NCBI RefSeq assembly: GCF_000004195.4 | Contig: NC_030683.2 | Location: forward strand, 2,872,133-2,936,132 | Reading direction: 5' to 3' | DNA length: 64,000 nt | From: Xenopus tropicalis | Lineage: Eukaryota; Chordata; Amphibia; Anura; Pipidae | Notes under the pieces: generated by a model | Told to the model about the DNA's origin: nothing | Databases searched by the model: none | Seen by the model: only the letters and a program-made list of their open reading frames with translations | In this document: one piece after another, positions 24,076 through 36,372 of the stretch | How the letters are laid out: every line of letters starts with the position of its first letter | Position numbering within the stretch: position 1 is the first letter of the stretch | Made by a program: the position numbers and the translations under genes

Positions 24076-26489
24076 GGACAATGATGGAGACAGTAGGACA
24101 AGATGGGGACAGTAGGGCAAGATGGGGACAGTAGGGCAAGATGGGGACAGTAGGGCAAGATGGAGACAGTAGGGCAAGATGGGGACAGTAGGGCAAGATG
24201 GGGACAGTAGGGCAAGATGGGGACAGTAGGGCAAGATGGGGACGTAGGGCAAGATGGGGACAGTAGGGCAAGATGGGGAAGTAGGGCAAGATGGGGACAG
24301 TAGGGCAAGATGGGGACAGTAGGGCAAGATGGGGACATTAGGGCAAGATGGGGACAGTAGGGCAGATGGAGACAGTAGGACAATGATGGAGACAGTAGGG
24401 CAAGATGGGGACAGTAGGACAATGATGGAGACAGTAGGGCAAGATGGAGACAGTAGGGCAAGATGGAGACAGTAGGACAATGATGGAGACAGTAGGACCA
24501 ATGATGGAGACAGTAGGGCAAGATGAGACAGTAGGACAATGATGGGAGACAGTAGGGCAAGATGGGGACAGTAGGACAATGATGGAGACAGTAGGGCAAG
24601 ATGGGGACAGTAGGACAATGATGGAGACAGTAGGGCAAGATGGGGACAGTAGGCAAGATGAGACAGTAGGACAATGATGGAGACAGTAGGACAATGATGG
24701 AGACAGTAGGGCAAGATGGAGACAAGTAGGACAATGATGGAGACAGTAGGACAATGATGGAGACAGTAGGGGCAAGATGGAGACAGTAGGACAATGATGG
24801 AGACAGTAGCGGCAAGATGGGACAGTAGGACAATGAATGGAGGCAGTAGGGCAAGATGGGGGACAGTAGGACAATGATGGAGACAGTAGGGCAGAATGGG
24901 GACAGTAGGGCAAGATTGAGACAATGGGACAAGATGGAGACAGTAGGGCAAGATGGGAGACAGTAGGGCAAGATGGAGACAGTAGGGCAAGATGGAGACA
25001 GTAGGGCAAGAAGGAGACAGTAGGGCAAGACGGAGACAGTAGGGCAAGACGGAGACAGTGGGACAAGACGGAGACAGTGGGGACAAGACGGAGACAGTGG
25101 GGCAAGACGGAGACAGTGGGGCAAGACGGAGACAGTGGGGCAAGACGGAGACAGTGGGGCAAGACGGAGACAGTGGGTGCAAGACGGAGACAGTGGGGCA
25201 AGACGGAGACAGTGGGGCAAGACGGAGACAGTGGGGCAAGACGGGGACAGTGGGGCAAGACGGAGACAGTGGGACAAGACGGAGACAGTAGGGCAAGACG
25301 GAGACAGTAGGGCAAGATGGAGACAGTAGGGCAAGATGGAGACAGTAGGGCAAGATGGAGACAGTAGGGCAAGATGGAGACAGTAGGGCAAGTGGGACAG
25401 TAGGCAAGACGGAGACAGTAGGGGCAAGCGGAAGACAGTAGGGCAAGATGGAAGGACATGTAGGGCAAGAAGGAGACAGTAGGCAAAAGACGGGAGACAG
25501 TAGGGCAAGACGGAGACAGTAGGGCAAGACGGAGACAGTGGACAAGACGGAGAACAGTGGGGCAAAGACGGAGACAGTGGGGCAAGAACGGAAGACAGTG
25601 GGGCAAGAACGGAGACAGTGGGGCAAGCGGAGACAGTGGGGGCAAGACGGAGACGTGGGGCAAGACGGGACAGTGGGGCAAGACGGAGACAGTGGGCAAG
25701 ACGGAGACAGTGGGGCAAAGAACGGGGACAGTGGGGGCAAGACGGAGACAGTGGGACAAGCACGGAGACAGTGGACAAGACGGAGACAGTGGGACAAGAA
25801 CGGAGACAGTGGGACAAGACGGAGACAGTGGGGCAAGACCGGAGACAGTGGGGCAAGACGGGAGACAGTTGGGCAGACGGAGATCGTGGGGCAAGACGGA
25901 GACAGTGGGGCAAGACGGAGAACCAGTGGGGCAAACGGAAGACAGTGGGGCAAGACGGAAAGACAGTGGGGGGCAAGACGGAGACAGTGGGGCAAGACGG
26001 AGACAGTTGGGGCAAGACGGAGATCCAGTGGGGCAAGAACGGGGACAGTGGCGCAAGACGGGGAGCAGTAGGGCCAAGACGGAGACAAGTAGGTCAAGAC
26101 GGAGACAGTAGGTCAAGTCGGATGACAGTAGGGCAAGACGGAGAGAACAGTAAGGGCAATGACGGAGACAGTAGGGCAAGATGGAGACAGTAGGACAAGA
26201 TGGAGACAGTAGGGCAAGATGGAAGACAGTAGGGCAAGATGGAGACAGTAGGGCAAGATGGAGACAGTAGGGCAAGATGGAGACAGTAGGACAAGATGGA
26301 GACAGTAGGGCAAGATGGAGACAGTTAGGACAAGTTGGGGAACAGATAGAACAAGATGGAGACAGTAGGACAAGATGGGGACAGTAGGGCAAGATGGAGA
26401 CAGTAGGGCAAGATGGGGACAGTAGGGCAAGATGGAGACAGTAGGGCAAGATGGAGACAGTAGGGCAAGATGGGGACAGTAGGGCAAGT
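24076..26489 (-). repeat. 19-bp minisatellite, locus 2 of 3, inverted, about 125 copies
   Basis: The plus strand reads GTAGGGCAAGATGGAGACA, the reverse complement of the unit at 20722 and 30673. Internal blocks have diverged in register: ACAATGATGG variants at 24360-24900 and CGGAGACAGTGGGG variants at 25010-26080. Indels concentrate at 25380-26170. It generates minus-strand open frames of 658, 675 and 773 codons, none of them genes. Confidence 0.97.
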
Positions 26490-26957
26490 AATTTGGATTT
26501 CAGGTTAAAGAGCTTCACATTTCTGAATGTCACATTTTCAGTCAGTTGTACAATATAGTGTATACAGATCACACAGATCCCTAATGCCTGGGGATCCGTT
26601 GCTTCGTTACTGACAGGAGAGCAGTGTGAGATGAGCCCAGAGCAGCGCCCCGAGCACAAACACCAAACTTAGTGCATTAAATCAGGGAAACAGATCATGT
26701 GACCGCCCCCAGGGGAACAAATATTGGTGAATAAGGTCTGTAACTGTTGTACCTGTAGGTGCAGAAAGGAACAATAACATGAACAGCCAGAAATATCTAT
26801 ACACACAGCAACACGGGCCCCCCTGTATCCCCCAGTATCTGTATATATAGGGCATTAACCCATTGTGTGCATTAAGCTACCAAGCAATGCCCCCCCCTTT
26901 ATACAGGGATTGTTTGTCCTTATATTGCAATATATTCAAGCTGCCCAATTGTGTCAG
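26490..26957. other. Unique non-coding sequence
   Basis: No gene or array seen. Confidence 0.4.
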
Positions 26958-29900
26958 ACTCACCCCCAGTCTGTCCTACACTCACTCACCCCCGGTCTGT
27001 CCTACACTCACTCACCCCCGGTCTGTCCTACACTCACTCACCCCCGGTCTGGCCTACACTCACTCACCCCCGGTCTGGCCTACACTCACTCACCCCCGGT
27101 CTGGCTACACTCACTCACCCCCGGTCTGCGCCTACACTCACTCACCCCCGGTCTGTCCTACACTCACTCACCCCCGGTCTGGCCTACACTCACTCACCCC
27201 CGGTCTGTCCTACACTCACTCACCCCCGGTCTGGCCTACACTCACTCACCCCCGGTCTGGCCTACACTCACTCACCCCCGTCTGGCCTACACTCACTCAC
27301 CCGGTCTGGCCTACACTCACTCACCCCCGGTCTGGCCTACACTCACTCACCCCCGGTCGGTCCTACACTCACTCACCCCCGGTCTGTCCTACACTCACTC
27401 ACCCCCGTCTGTCCTACACTCACTCACCCCCGGTCTGTCCTAACACTCACTCACCCCCGGTCTCGCCAGTCCTACACTCACTCACCCCCGGTCTGGCCTT
27501 CCTACACTCACTCCCCCGGTCCTGTCCTACACTCACTCACCACCCCGGTCTGGCCTGTCCTACACTCACTCACCCCCGTCTGGCCTGTCCCAGCACTCAC
27601 GTCCCCCGGTCTGTCCTACACTCACTCACCCCCGGGTCTGTCCTACACTCACTCACCCCCGTCTGTCCTACATCTCACTCACCCCCGGTCTGGCTAACAC
27701 ACACTCACCCCCGGTCTGTCCACACTCAACTCACCCCCGGTCTGGCCCAACACTCACTCACCACCCGGTCCTGTCCTATAACACTCACTCACCCCCGTCT
27801 GGCCTACCTCACTCACCCCCGGTCTGTCCTACACTTCACTCACCCCGGTCTGTCCTACCTACTCACCCCCAGCTGTCCTACACTCACTCACCCCCGGTCT
27901 GTCCTACAGCTCACTCACGCCCGGTCTGTCTATCACTCATCACCCCCGGTCTGTCCTAATACACTCAACTCACCCCACCGGTTTGTCCTACACTCACTCA
28001 CCCCCGGTCTCCCAGTCCCCATCACTCACTCACCTGTCGGTGCTGGCCTGTCCTACACTGCACCCCGCCCGGTCTGGCCTGTCCTACACTCACTCCCCCC
28101 GGTCTGGCCTTCTACACTCACTCACCCCCGTCTGGCCTACACCTCACTCACGCCACCCCCGTCTGGCTACACTCAACTCACCCCCAAGTCTGCATGTCCT
28201 ACACTCCACTCACGCCTGGTCCTGGACAGTCCACACTCACTCACCCCCGGTCGGCTGTCCCACACTCACTCACCCCCGGTCTGGCCTGTCCACACTCCAC
28301 TCACCCCGGTCTGGCCCGTCCTACACTCAAACTCATCAACCCCGGTCCTGGCCAGTCCCACACTCACTCACGCCCGGTCTCGCAGTCCCAACCACTCACC
28401 CCCCCGGTCCTGGCCTCGTTCCACCTCACTCACCCCGTCCTGGCCTACACTAACTCACCTCCGGTCTGGCCCAGTCCCACACTCACTCACCCCGGTCTCG
28501 CAGTTCCCACACTCACTCACCCCGCGTCTGGCCTGTCCCACACGTCACTCACCCGGTCTGGCTAGCACTCACTCACGCCCGGTCTGGCCAGTCCCACACT
28601 CACCACCCCCGGTCATCGCCAGTACCTAACACTCACTCACCCCGGTCTGGCCTGTCCACACTCACTCACCCCCGGATCTGTGCCTACACTCACTCACCCC
28701 CCGGTCTGGCCTGTCCTACACATCACTCCACCCCGGTCTGCCTGTCCTACACTCACGTCAACCCCGGTCTGGCCCCTCCTTCACTCACTCACCCCCGGTC
28801 TGGCCCGTCCTACACTCACTCACGCGCCCGTCTCAGTCCCCACACCTCACCACCCCCGTCTGGCCTGTCCTTACACTCACCCCCCGGTCTGGCCTGTCCC
28901 TACAACTCACTCACCCCCGGTCTGGCCTGCCTAAACACTCACTCACCCCCGGTCTGGCCTACACTCACTCACCCCCGGTCCGCCTGTCCTACACTCACTC
29001 ACCCCCGTCTGGCCTACAACTCACTCACCCCCAGTCTGGCCTGTCCTAATCACTCACCCTGTCTTGCCAGTCCCACACTCACTCCACTACCCGGTCTGGC
29101 CTGTCCCACACTCACGCACCCCGGTCTGGCGCCGTCTACACTCACTCACACACTCACCCCCGGTCTGGCCAGTGCCACACACTCCTCACCCCCGGTCTTC
29201 GCCAGTCCCCACACTCACTCACCCGCCGTTCTGGCCTGTCCACAGCTCACTCACCCCCGGCTGGCCTACACTCACCACACCCGTCTGGCCTACACTCACT
29301 CACGGCCCCGGTCTCGCCAGTCCACACTCACTCACCCCGGTCTGGCCTGTCCCACACTCACTCCACCCCGGTCTGTGCCCTCACTCACTCCACTAGCCCC
29401 CGGTATGGGCCTGTTCCTATAAACACTCACCACCCCCGGTCCTGGCCTGTCCTACACTCACTCCACCCCCGTCTGGGCCCCTCCTTCACTCACTCACCCC
29501 GCGTCTGGCCCGTCCTACACTCACTCACCCCGGTCTTGCCAGTCCCACACTCACTCACCCCCGGTCTGGCCTGTCCCACACTCCACATCACTCCCGCGTC
29601 TGGCCCGTCCTACACTCACTCACCCCGGTCTGGCCGTCTACACTCACTCCACCCCCGGTCTGGCCTGTCCTACACCTCACTTCACCCCGGTCTCGCCAGT
29701 CCCACACTCACTCAGCCCCGGTCTGGCCTGTCCCACACTCACTCACCCCCGGTCTGGCCCTGTCCCACACTCACTCACCCCCGGTCTGGCCTGTCCCACA
29801 CTCACTCACCCCCGGTCTGGCCTGTCCCACACTCACTCACCCCCGGTCTGGCCCGTCCCACACTCACTCACCCCCGTCTGCCTGTCCCACACTCACTCAC

Positions 29901-30108
29901 CCCCGGTCTGGCCTGTCCCACACTCACTCACCCCTGGTCTGGCCTGTCCCACACTCACTCACCCCTGGGCTGGCCTGTCCCACACTCACTCACCCTCGGT
30001 CTGGCCTGTCCTACACTCACTCACCCCTGGGCTGGCCTGTCCTACACTCACTCACCCCCCGGTCCCTGGCCTGTCCTACACTCACTCACCCCTGGTCTGG
30101 CCGGTTCT
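26958..30108 (+). repeat. 26/31-bp minisatellite, about 115 copies
   Basis: The base unit CACTCACCCCCGGTCTGTCC continues TACACT (26 bp). A 31-33 bp variant adds CTGTC after GGTCTGGC and dominates from about 27540. Edges (26958-27400 and 29700-30108) are clean and the middle is full of single-base indels. This is the longest array in the window. A 588-codon open frame across it is an artefact. Confidence 0.96.
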
Positions 30109-30672
30109 ACACTCAGTTGGTGATACTGTCACATTCCTATGTTTCTGAACTACAACTCCCATCAGCACAATAAGGCAAGCTGCACTAGCCCCTGATGGCT
30201 CAGGATTAATATCCTAATTCACAGAAATATAAGGGGGGGGGGGCAGTATTTGCTTTTCAGGGAAGGAGGGTGATAATGTGTGTCCCCTGCCAGTGACGTG
30301 TGAGTAAATCCCAGGTAAGTAGGGAGTTTGGGGAACCCCCGGCACATACAGAGCAGTTACAGGAAGGGCCGACGTTTCTCTAGAAATCTTCCCCCGGCCA
30401 GTTGCGGAGGCAGATCCTTCCTGAAAGCAGCAGGGAGAGTGGAACAGCGGCGCTTCCCTCTCAGAACCACAAAAATAACTGTACCCCCCCCCCCCCAATT
30501 CCTGGGAACACTTATCTGGTGTAGCCCCCCCAAAACTGCCAGTAAAGTTCTTGCTAAAAGGGGAATAAACAACTGTGTTCCATAAAAGCTCAGGAAACAG
30601 GACAAACAGTTCAGTTTAATCATATTCACCACTAACTTGTAGCACCAATAATTTTTCACTAACTGCCCCCCC
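30109..30672. other. Unique non-coding sequence
   Basis: An ACTACAACTCCCATCAGCAC motif lies at 30149-30168. No gene seen. Confidence 0.4.
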
Positions 30673-31405
30673 TGCCTCCATCTTGCCCTACTGTCTCCAT
30701 CTTGCCCTACTGTCTCCATCTTGCCCTACTGTCTCCATCTTGCCCTACTGTCTCCATCTTGCCCTACTGTCCCCATCTTGCCCTACTGCCTCCATCTTGC
30801 CCTACTGTCTCCATCTTGCCCTACTGTCCCCATCTTGTCCTACTGTCTCCATCTTGTCCTACTGTCTCCATCTTGCCCTACTGTCCCCATCTTGCCCTAC
30901 TGCCTCCATCTTGCCCTACTGTCCCCATCTTGCCCTACTGTCTCCATCTTGTCCTACTGTCTCCATCTTGCCCTACTGTCTCCATCTTGTCCTACTGTCC
31001 CCATCTTGCCCTACTGTCTCCATCTTGCCCTACTGTTTCCATCTTGCCCTACTGTCCCCATCTTGTCCTACTGTCTCCATCTTGTCCTACTGTCTCCATC
31101 TTGCCCTACTGTCCCCATCTTGCCCTACTGTCTCCATCTTGTCCTACTGTCTCCATCTTGCCCTACTGTCTCCATCTTGTCCTACTGTCCCCATCTTGCC
31201 CTACTGTCTCCATCTTGTCCTACTGTCTCCATCTTGCCCTACTGTCCCCATCTTGTCCTACTGTCTCCATCTTGCCCTACTGTCTCCATCTTGTCCTACT
31301 GTCTCCATCTTGCCCCACTGTCTCCATCTTGTCCTACTGTCTCCATCTTGCCCTACTGTCTCCATCTTGTCCTACTGTCTCCATCTTGCCCCACTATCTC
31401 CATCT
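30673..31405 (+). repeat. 19-bp minisatellite, locus 3 of 3, about 38 copies
   Basis: Same unit and orientation as 20722-21332, with TGTCC variants marking a higher-order pattern. Copies are clean throughout. Open frames of about 240-260 codons in all three plus frames are artefacts. Confidence 0.97.
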
Positions 31406-32535
31406 CCAGTTACCCCCAAAATAAACAGCAAGGTGTCAGTGAGCCAATGATTGTAGATGGGGGGCAGCCCTTATTGTATGGAATAAGGAGGGGCCTAATT
31501 TGAATCCAATTGAAGGCAACCATTTGTGCTTGAAAGAATCGGGTCGATCCTGCCTGGGAATCTCTTTAGTGATCCGTTGGATTCCCCAGTTATTGCTCCT
31601 CCTGCCTGTATTCTGTAACTGCCCGGACTCTGAAGTGCCCCAAGGGGAAGCCTTTCCCGTATGAAGCTTGGAGATGAGTATTTTACATTCACATAAGTGC
31701 CCCCCTGCCCATAACCCACCCCCCCCATTCCTGGCACAGGGCACTTTGACTCACCCCCTTCTATATGTGAATAAACTCTGCCCTGTTATTCACTGTGCCT
31801 CGCCCACTCCCATGGGAATGTGTAAGCACCCAGTCACCCGAGGGTGGGCATGATACTAGTTAACCCCTTCTCTGCCCTTACGGAATGAATGACACAAGTA
31901 ACATTTCCTTCTAATCAGGGTAGGAACTAATTGACTGCCAAACTACATATCCCAGCATCTCTATTACTCATATGCACAGGCCAGAAGCAATTTATAGAAC
32001 AGCCAACCTGAGTCTGAGCAACTACAAATCCCATCATCCTCTGCCAGCCACATGAGCTCATGTATGAGTTGTTTTGTTTGGAACTGCTGCTAGGGATGAT
32101 GGGAGCTGTAGTCCTAGAGAGACATGGGGGTTGGGACAGGCTTTGTATGGCATGTTTCACTATTAACATTCAAATACCCTTCTGATACCAGCAGGTGTAA
32201 GGGGGGGGGGGCAGTTTCCATTTGCCTCTCAGGGGTCCGTCCCTGCTGGGACCATGGAAAGGGGGCATTGTGATTCCGACAGGCACATGACATGATATTT
32301 CCATGTGTCAATCAAGTCTGTTTGTCATGGTGACTTGCACTGCTGGGGGCTGGGCCTTATGGGCACCGGTACAGGAAGTGAGGCGGCAATGGAATCCCCC
32401 CCAGTATGCTGGGTACCCCCAATCCTATCTATCAAGCTACACTGGATGTGTCACACACACAGCAGGCACTGATACAGCCCTGCCCATGGACCCCACTGCT
32501 GCCCCCCATAAACAACCCATAGGGGGGACTTAATA
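31406..32535. other. Non-coding stretch with clustered ZNF143-like motifs
   Basis: Three ACTACAnnTCCCAnCAnC-type motifs lie at 31942-31960, 32021-32039 and, inverted, 32094-32112. The last two face each other around about 32065, probably as the ends of a small foldback repeat. No gene seen. Confidence 0.5.
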
Positions 32536-32665
32536 GTCAATAGATTGTAAGCTCTGTTGAACAGGGTCCTAGGTTGCATGTGATCTGTATGTTTGGGGGA
32601 CACCCGCCTGTTGTACATCCCTGCAGAATATGGTGGAGCTAATAAATACGCGCTAATGATAATTA
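32536..32665 (+). mobile_element. L2-like retroelement tail
   Basis: ATAGATTGTAAGCTCTGTTG, GTTGTACATCCCTGCAGAAT and AATAAATACGCGCTAATGAT are the same landmarks, in order, as in the element behind the 77-bp array at 1-1370. Here it is single copy. Confidence 0.65.
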
Positions 32666-33204
32666 TTGTGCTTAAAGGGGTGTGTGGGCGCCTGTAGGGC
32701 CCCGGGGCCATTGCCTTTCTCAGGTTCATATGTAGAGGCTTTTCCCTAAATGGCTAAATCCTTTCAGGCAGATTGTGTGGTGCCCCCTGCCCCCCCCCCC
32801 GAGCCCGCTGTGCCCCCCCCTGAGCCCGCTGTGCCCCCGCCCGCCCCGAGCCCGCTGTGCCCACCTATGACTCAGCCGCAATCAGATGCACAGTGACTAA
32901 TCTGTCCGGCTCTGCCCCCTGAGGCTTTAAGTAAATACTCCCTGCCCCCCCAGCAGGGCACACATCATTATTATCTGCCCCCTCCCCTGATCATAATGCC
33001 CCGTAACTACCTGCGCTCAGGCTGCCAATACCTCCATGCCCTTTGCTTATATTTGCCCCTATACTGGGCACATAACTACAAACTGAATGGCACAACCAAT
33101 CGTTACACAGAATATAGGCAGGTAACAGGGGCCCCAGTACATAAAGGGGGGGATATCTTCTGATGTGTAAGTGGCCTCTCTACAGCAGCAGCAGCACGGC
33201 TACC
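32666..33204. other. Non-coding spacer with a short GAGCCCGCTGTGCCC repeat
   Basis: GAGCCCGCTGTGCCC occurs three times at 32801-32861. The rest is unique, with no gene seen. Confidence 0.45.
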
Positions 33205-35390
33205 CCATCACTCGCTGCCCCAGTGAGCTTACACTCTAAGGTCCCTATCCCATTCCCATCAGCCCCTGCGAGCTTACAATCTAAGGTCCCTATCCCATTC
33301 CCATCAGCCCCTGCCCCAGTGAGCTTACAATCTTAAGGTCCCTATTCCCATCCCATCAGTCCCGTGCCCAGTGAGCTTACAAATCTAAGGTCCCTATCCA
33401 TTCCATCAGTCCTGCCCCAGCTTAATCTAGGGTCCCCTATCCATTCCCCAGCCGTTCCCAGTGAGCTTTACAATCTAAGGTCCCTATCCATTCCCATCAG
33501 TCCCTGCCCTCAGTGAGCTTACCAATCTAAGGTCCCTATTCGCCATTTCCCATCAGTCCCCTGGCCCCAGTGAGCCTTGATCACTCTAAGGTCCCTATCC
33601 CATGTCCCATCTAGTCCCTGCCCCAGTGAGCTTAACAGCTCTAGAGGTCCCTATCCCATTCCGCATCAGTCCCTGCCCCATGTGAGCTTACAAATCTAAG
33701 GTCCCTATCCCTTCCCCATCAGTCCCCTGCCCCAGTGGGCTTAAAATTTAAGGTCCCTATGGCACTTCCCATCAGGTCCCTGCCCCCAGTGAGCTTACAA
33801 ATCTAAGGTTCGCCTATCCCATTCCCATCAGCTCCCTGCCCCAGTGAGCATTACAACTAAGGTCCCTATCTCATTTCCATCAGTCTCTGCGCCCAGTGAG
33901 CTTACAATCTAAGGTCCCTATCCCATTCCCATCAGCCCCTGCCCCAGTGAGCTTACCAATCTAAGGTCCCTATCCCATTCCATCAGTCCCTGCCCCAGTG
34001 AGCTTACAATCTAAGGGGTCCCTATCCCATTCCCATCAGCCCCTGCCCCAGTGACTTACAATCTAAGTCCTATCCCATTCCCATCAGTCCCTGCCCCAGT
34101 GAGCTTACAATCTAAGGTCCCCTATCACATTCCCATCAGTCCCTGCCCCAGTGAGCTTAAAATCTAAGGGTCCCTATCACATTCCCATCAGTCCCTGGCC
34201 CAGTGAGCTTACAATCTAAGGTCCCTATCCCATTCCCATCAGTCCCTGCCCCCAGTGAGCTTACAGGCCAAAGTCCCTGTCACATTCCCATCAGTCCCTG
34301 CCCCAGTGAGCTTACAATCTAAGGCCCCTATCCCATTCCCATCAGTCCCTGCCCCAGTGAGCTTACACCTAAGGTCCCTATCCCATTCCCATCAGTCCCT
34401 GCCCCAGTGAGCTTACAATCTAAGGTCCTATCACATTCCCATCAATCCCTGCCCCAGTGAGCTTACAATCTAGAGGTCCCTATCCGCTTCCCATCATCCC
34501 TGCCCCAGTGAGCTTACAATCTGAAGGTCCTATCCACATTCCCATCAGCCCCTGCCCCAGTGAGCTTACAATCTAAGGTCCCTTATCCATTCCCATCAGC
34601 TCCTGCCCCAGTGAGCTTACAATCTAAGGTCCCCATCCACATCCCATCAGTCCCTGCCCCAGTGAGTTTTACAATCTAAGGTCCCTATCCCATTCCCATC
34701 AGTCCCTGCCCCAGTGAGCTTACAATCTAAGGTCCCTATCACTTCCCATCAGTCCCTGCCCCAGTGAGCTTAAATCTAAGGTCCCTATCAATTCCCATCA
34801 GTCCCTGCCCAGTGAGCTTACAATCTAAGGTCCCTATCCCATTCCCATCAGTCCCTGCCCCAGTGAGCTTACAGGCCTCCCTGTCCATCCCATCAGTCCC
34901 TGCCCCAGTGAGCTTACAATCTAAGGCCCCTATCCCATTCCCACAGTCCCTGCCCCAGTGAGCTTACACCTAAGGTCCCTATCCCATTCCCATCAGCCCC
35001 TGCCCCAGTGAGCTTACAATCTAAGGTCCCTATCATTCCTCAGTCCCTGCCCCAGTGAGCTTACAATCTAAGGTCCCTATCCCATTCCCATCAGCCCTGC
35101 CCCAGTGAGCTTACAATCTAAGGTCCCTATCCCATTCCCATCAGCCCCTGCCCCAGTGAGCTTACAATCTAAGGTCCCTATCCCATTCCCATCAGTCCCT
35201 GCCCCAGTGAGCTTACAATCTAAGGTCCCTATCCCATTCCCATCAGTCCCTGCCCCAGTGAGCTTACAATCTAAGGTCCCTATCCCATTCCCATCAGCCC
35301 CTGCCCCAGTGAGCTTACACTCTAAGGTCCCTCTCACATTCCCATCAGTCCCTGCCCCAGTGAGCTTACAATCTAAGGTCCCTATCTCTA
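33205..35390 (-). repeat. 51-bp array derived from an L2-like tail, about 43 copies
   Basis: The plus-strand unit is CCCCAGTGAGCTTACAATCT followed by AAGGTCCCTATCCCATTCCC and ATCAGTCCCTG; copies at 35105 and 35156 are 51 bp apart. Its reverse complement has AGATTGTAAGCTCACTGGGGCAGGG (20-base core TTGTAAGCTCACTGGGGCAG), the L2-tail word also amplified at 1-1281. Interior copies (33350-35040) carry many indels. Since 51 is 17 codons, in-phase open frames appear on both strands. Confidence 0.93.
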
Positions 35391-35837
35391 GGGGGATTGC
35401 ACTCCACACATATAGGGACCCATATTTAGGACCCAGCTCACAGGTTAGTATCGGGGATACAAGGCAGGGCAGGCAGCACAGGAGGGGGGAGGGTTGGTTC
35501 CGGGACTGCAGACAGGAAAGGGTTACAGAGCCGAGTGAATGACAGGCGGCAGAAAATGTTCTGTAATTGACTGTTTTTCTTGTGGTTTCTGAATGGTGAG
35601 GAGGCGGCGGCTCAGGGGTCTGGAAGTGTCGAGATAAAACACAGAGTGAGTCAGAGCTGAGTCTCCGTCACGGCAGGATATGAATGATGTGATCCCGGCC
35701 TGTCATTGGCCAACTCACCTGGAAACGAAATATCGGTGTCAGCGACAGCAAATTAGCCGCCATGTCAGGGGCTCTGTACCCCGGGGTAAGTAACATACAG
35801 GGAGCACTCAGCTGCCTCCTCTCATATATACAGATAC
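35391..35837. other. Unique non-coding sequence
   Basis: No gene or array seen. Confidence 0.4.
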
Positions 35838-36100
35838 ACCCACCCATATGTATAAATACAAATATACAGAGAGGGAATGTTCTGGGCACACAATAAGCTG
35901 TACCCCCATACTGTACTGTCTAAGGGAAACACTATGGCACCTCCTACCCATATGTATAAATACAAATATACAGAGAAGGAATGTTCTGGGCACACAATAA
36001 GCTGTACCCCCATACTGTACTGTCTAAGGGAAACACTATGGCACCCCCTACCCATATGTATAAATACAAATATACAGAGAAGGAATGTTCTGGGCACACA
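35838..36100 (+). repeat. 104-bp satellite, locus 2 of 4, 2.5 copies
   Basis: Two full copies and a part copy of the unit at 22733-23552, in the same orientation. The array breaks off in GGGCACACA at about 36100. Confidence 0.95.
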
Positions 36101-36129
36101 TGTTCTGTGCAACCTGCTCCAGTCCGTGC

Positions 36130-36372
36130 CCTGAAGAAGTCCCAGCAGATCTGCTATTAGGTTGTACCCGCCCCTATGGGAACATAAGGTTCCTGCCCCG
36201 TGGGGCAGACAGGTCGCTCATGAGTCGCCGGGTGGATGAAAAGCTGCGGAAACTCTTTGTTCTGGAGGAGTTTAGAGAACAACAGAGGTGGAATCTGAAA
36301 ATCTGGTCTAACCACACACCCGAGTGCCGGTCCCTGGCTGGAAGGGTTAGAGGGTGGCTGGACGGAAACTGA
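36130..36372 (+). CDS. Unidentified open frame, possible exon or gene fragment (low confidence)
   Basis: After the 104-bp array the plus strand stays open to a TGA at 36370-36372. This stretch is unique and its product is compositionally protein-like: a charged helical segment SRRVDEKLRKLFVLEEFREQ, then WNLKIWSNHTPE and GRVRGWLDGN. I do not recognise a family. A possible splice acceptor (TCCCAGCAG, ending about 36147) precedes it. No upstream exon can be paired with it. It could be a terminal exon, a pseudogene scrap, or a chance frame. Confidence 0.2.
   Translation, partial: PEEVPADLLLGCTRPYGNIRFLPRGADRSLMSRRVDEKLRKLFVLEEFREQQRWNLKIWSNHTPECRSLAGRVRGWLDGN

Noticed and set aside
24060..26659. 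Minus-strand open frames of 658, 675 and 773 codons
   Set aside because: All three frames are open because the 19-bp unit has no stop codon; the products are one 19-residue period (LHLALLSPSCPTVSILPYC) with no other content.
26863..28629. 588-codon plus-strand frame
   Set aside because: It is a read-through of the 26/31-bp minisatellite; all overlapping frames repeat THSPPVW/LTHPRSG-type words and shift at indels.
30683..31503. Three overlapping plus-strand frames of 240-260 codons
   Set aside because: Same 19-bp repeat artefact.
35077..35542. Frames with a 17-residue repeat on both strands
   Set aside because: The 51-bp unit is 17 codons; both strands are open for trivial reasons.
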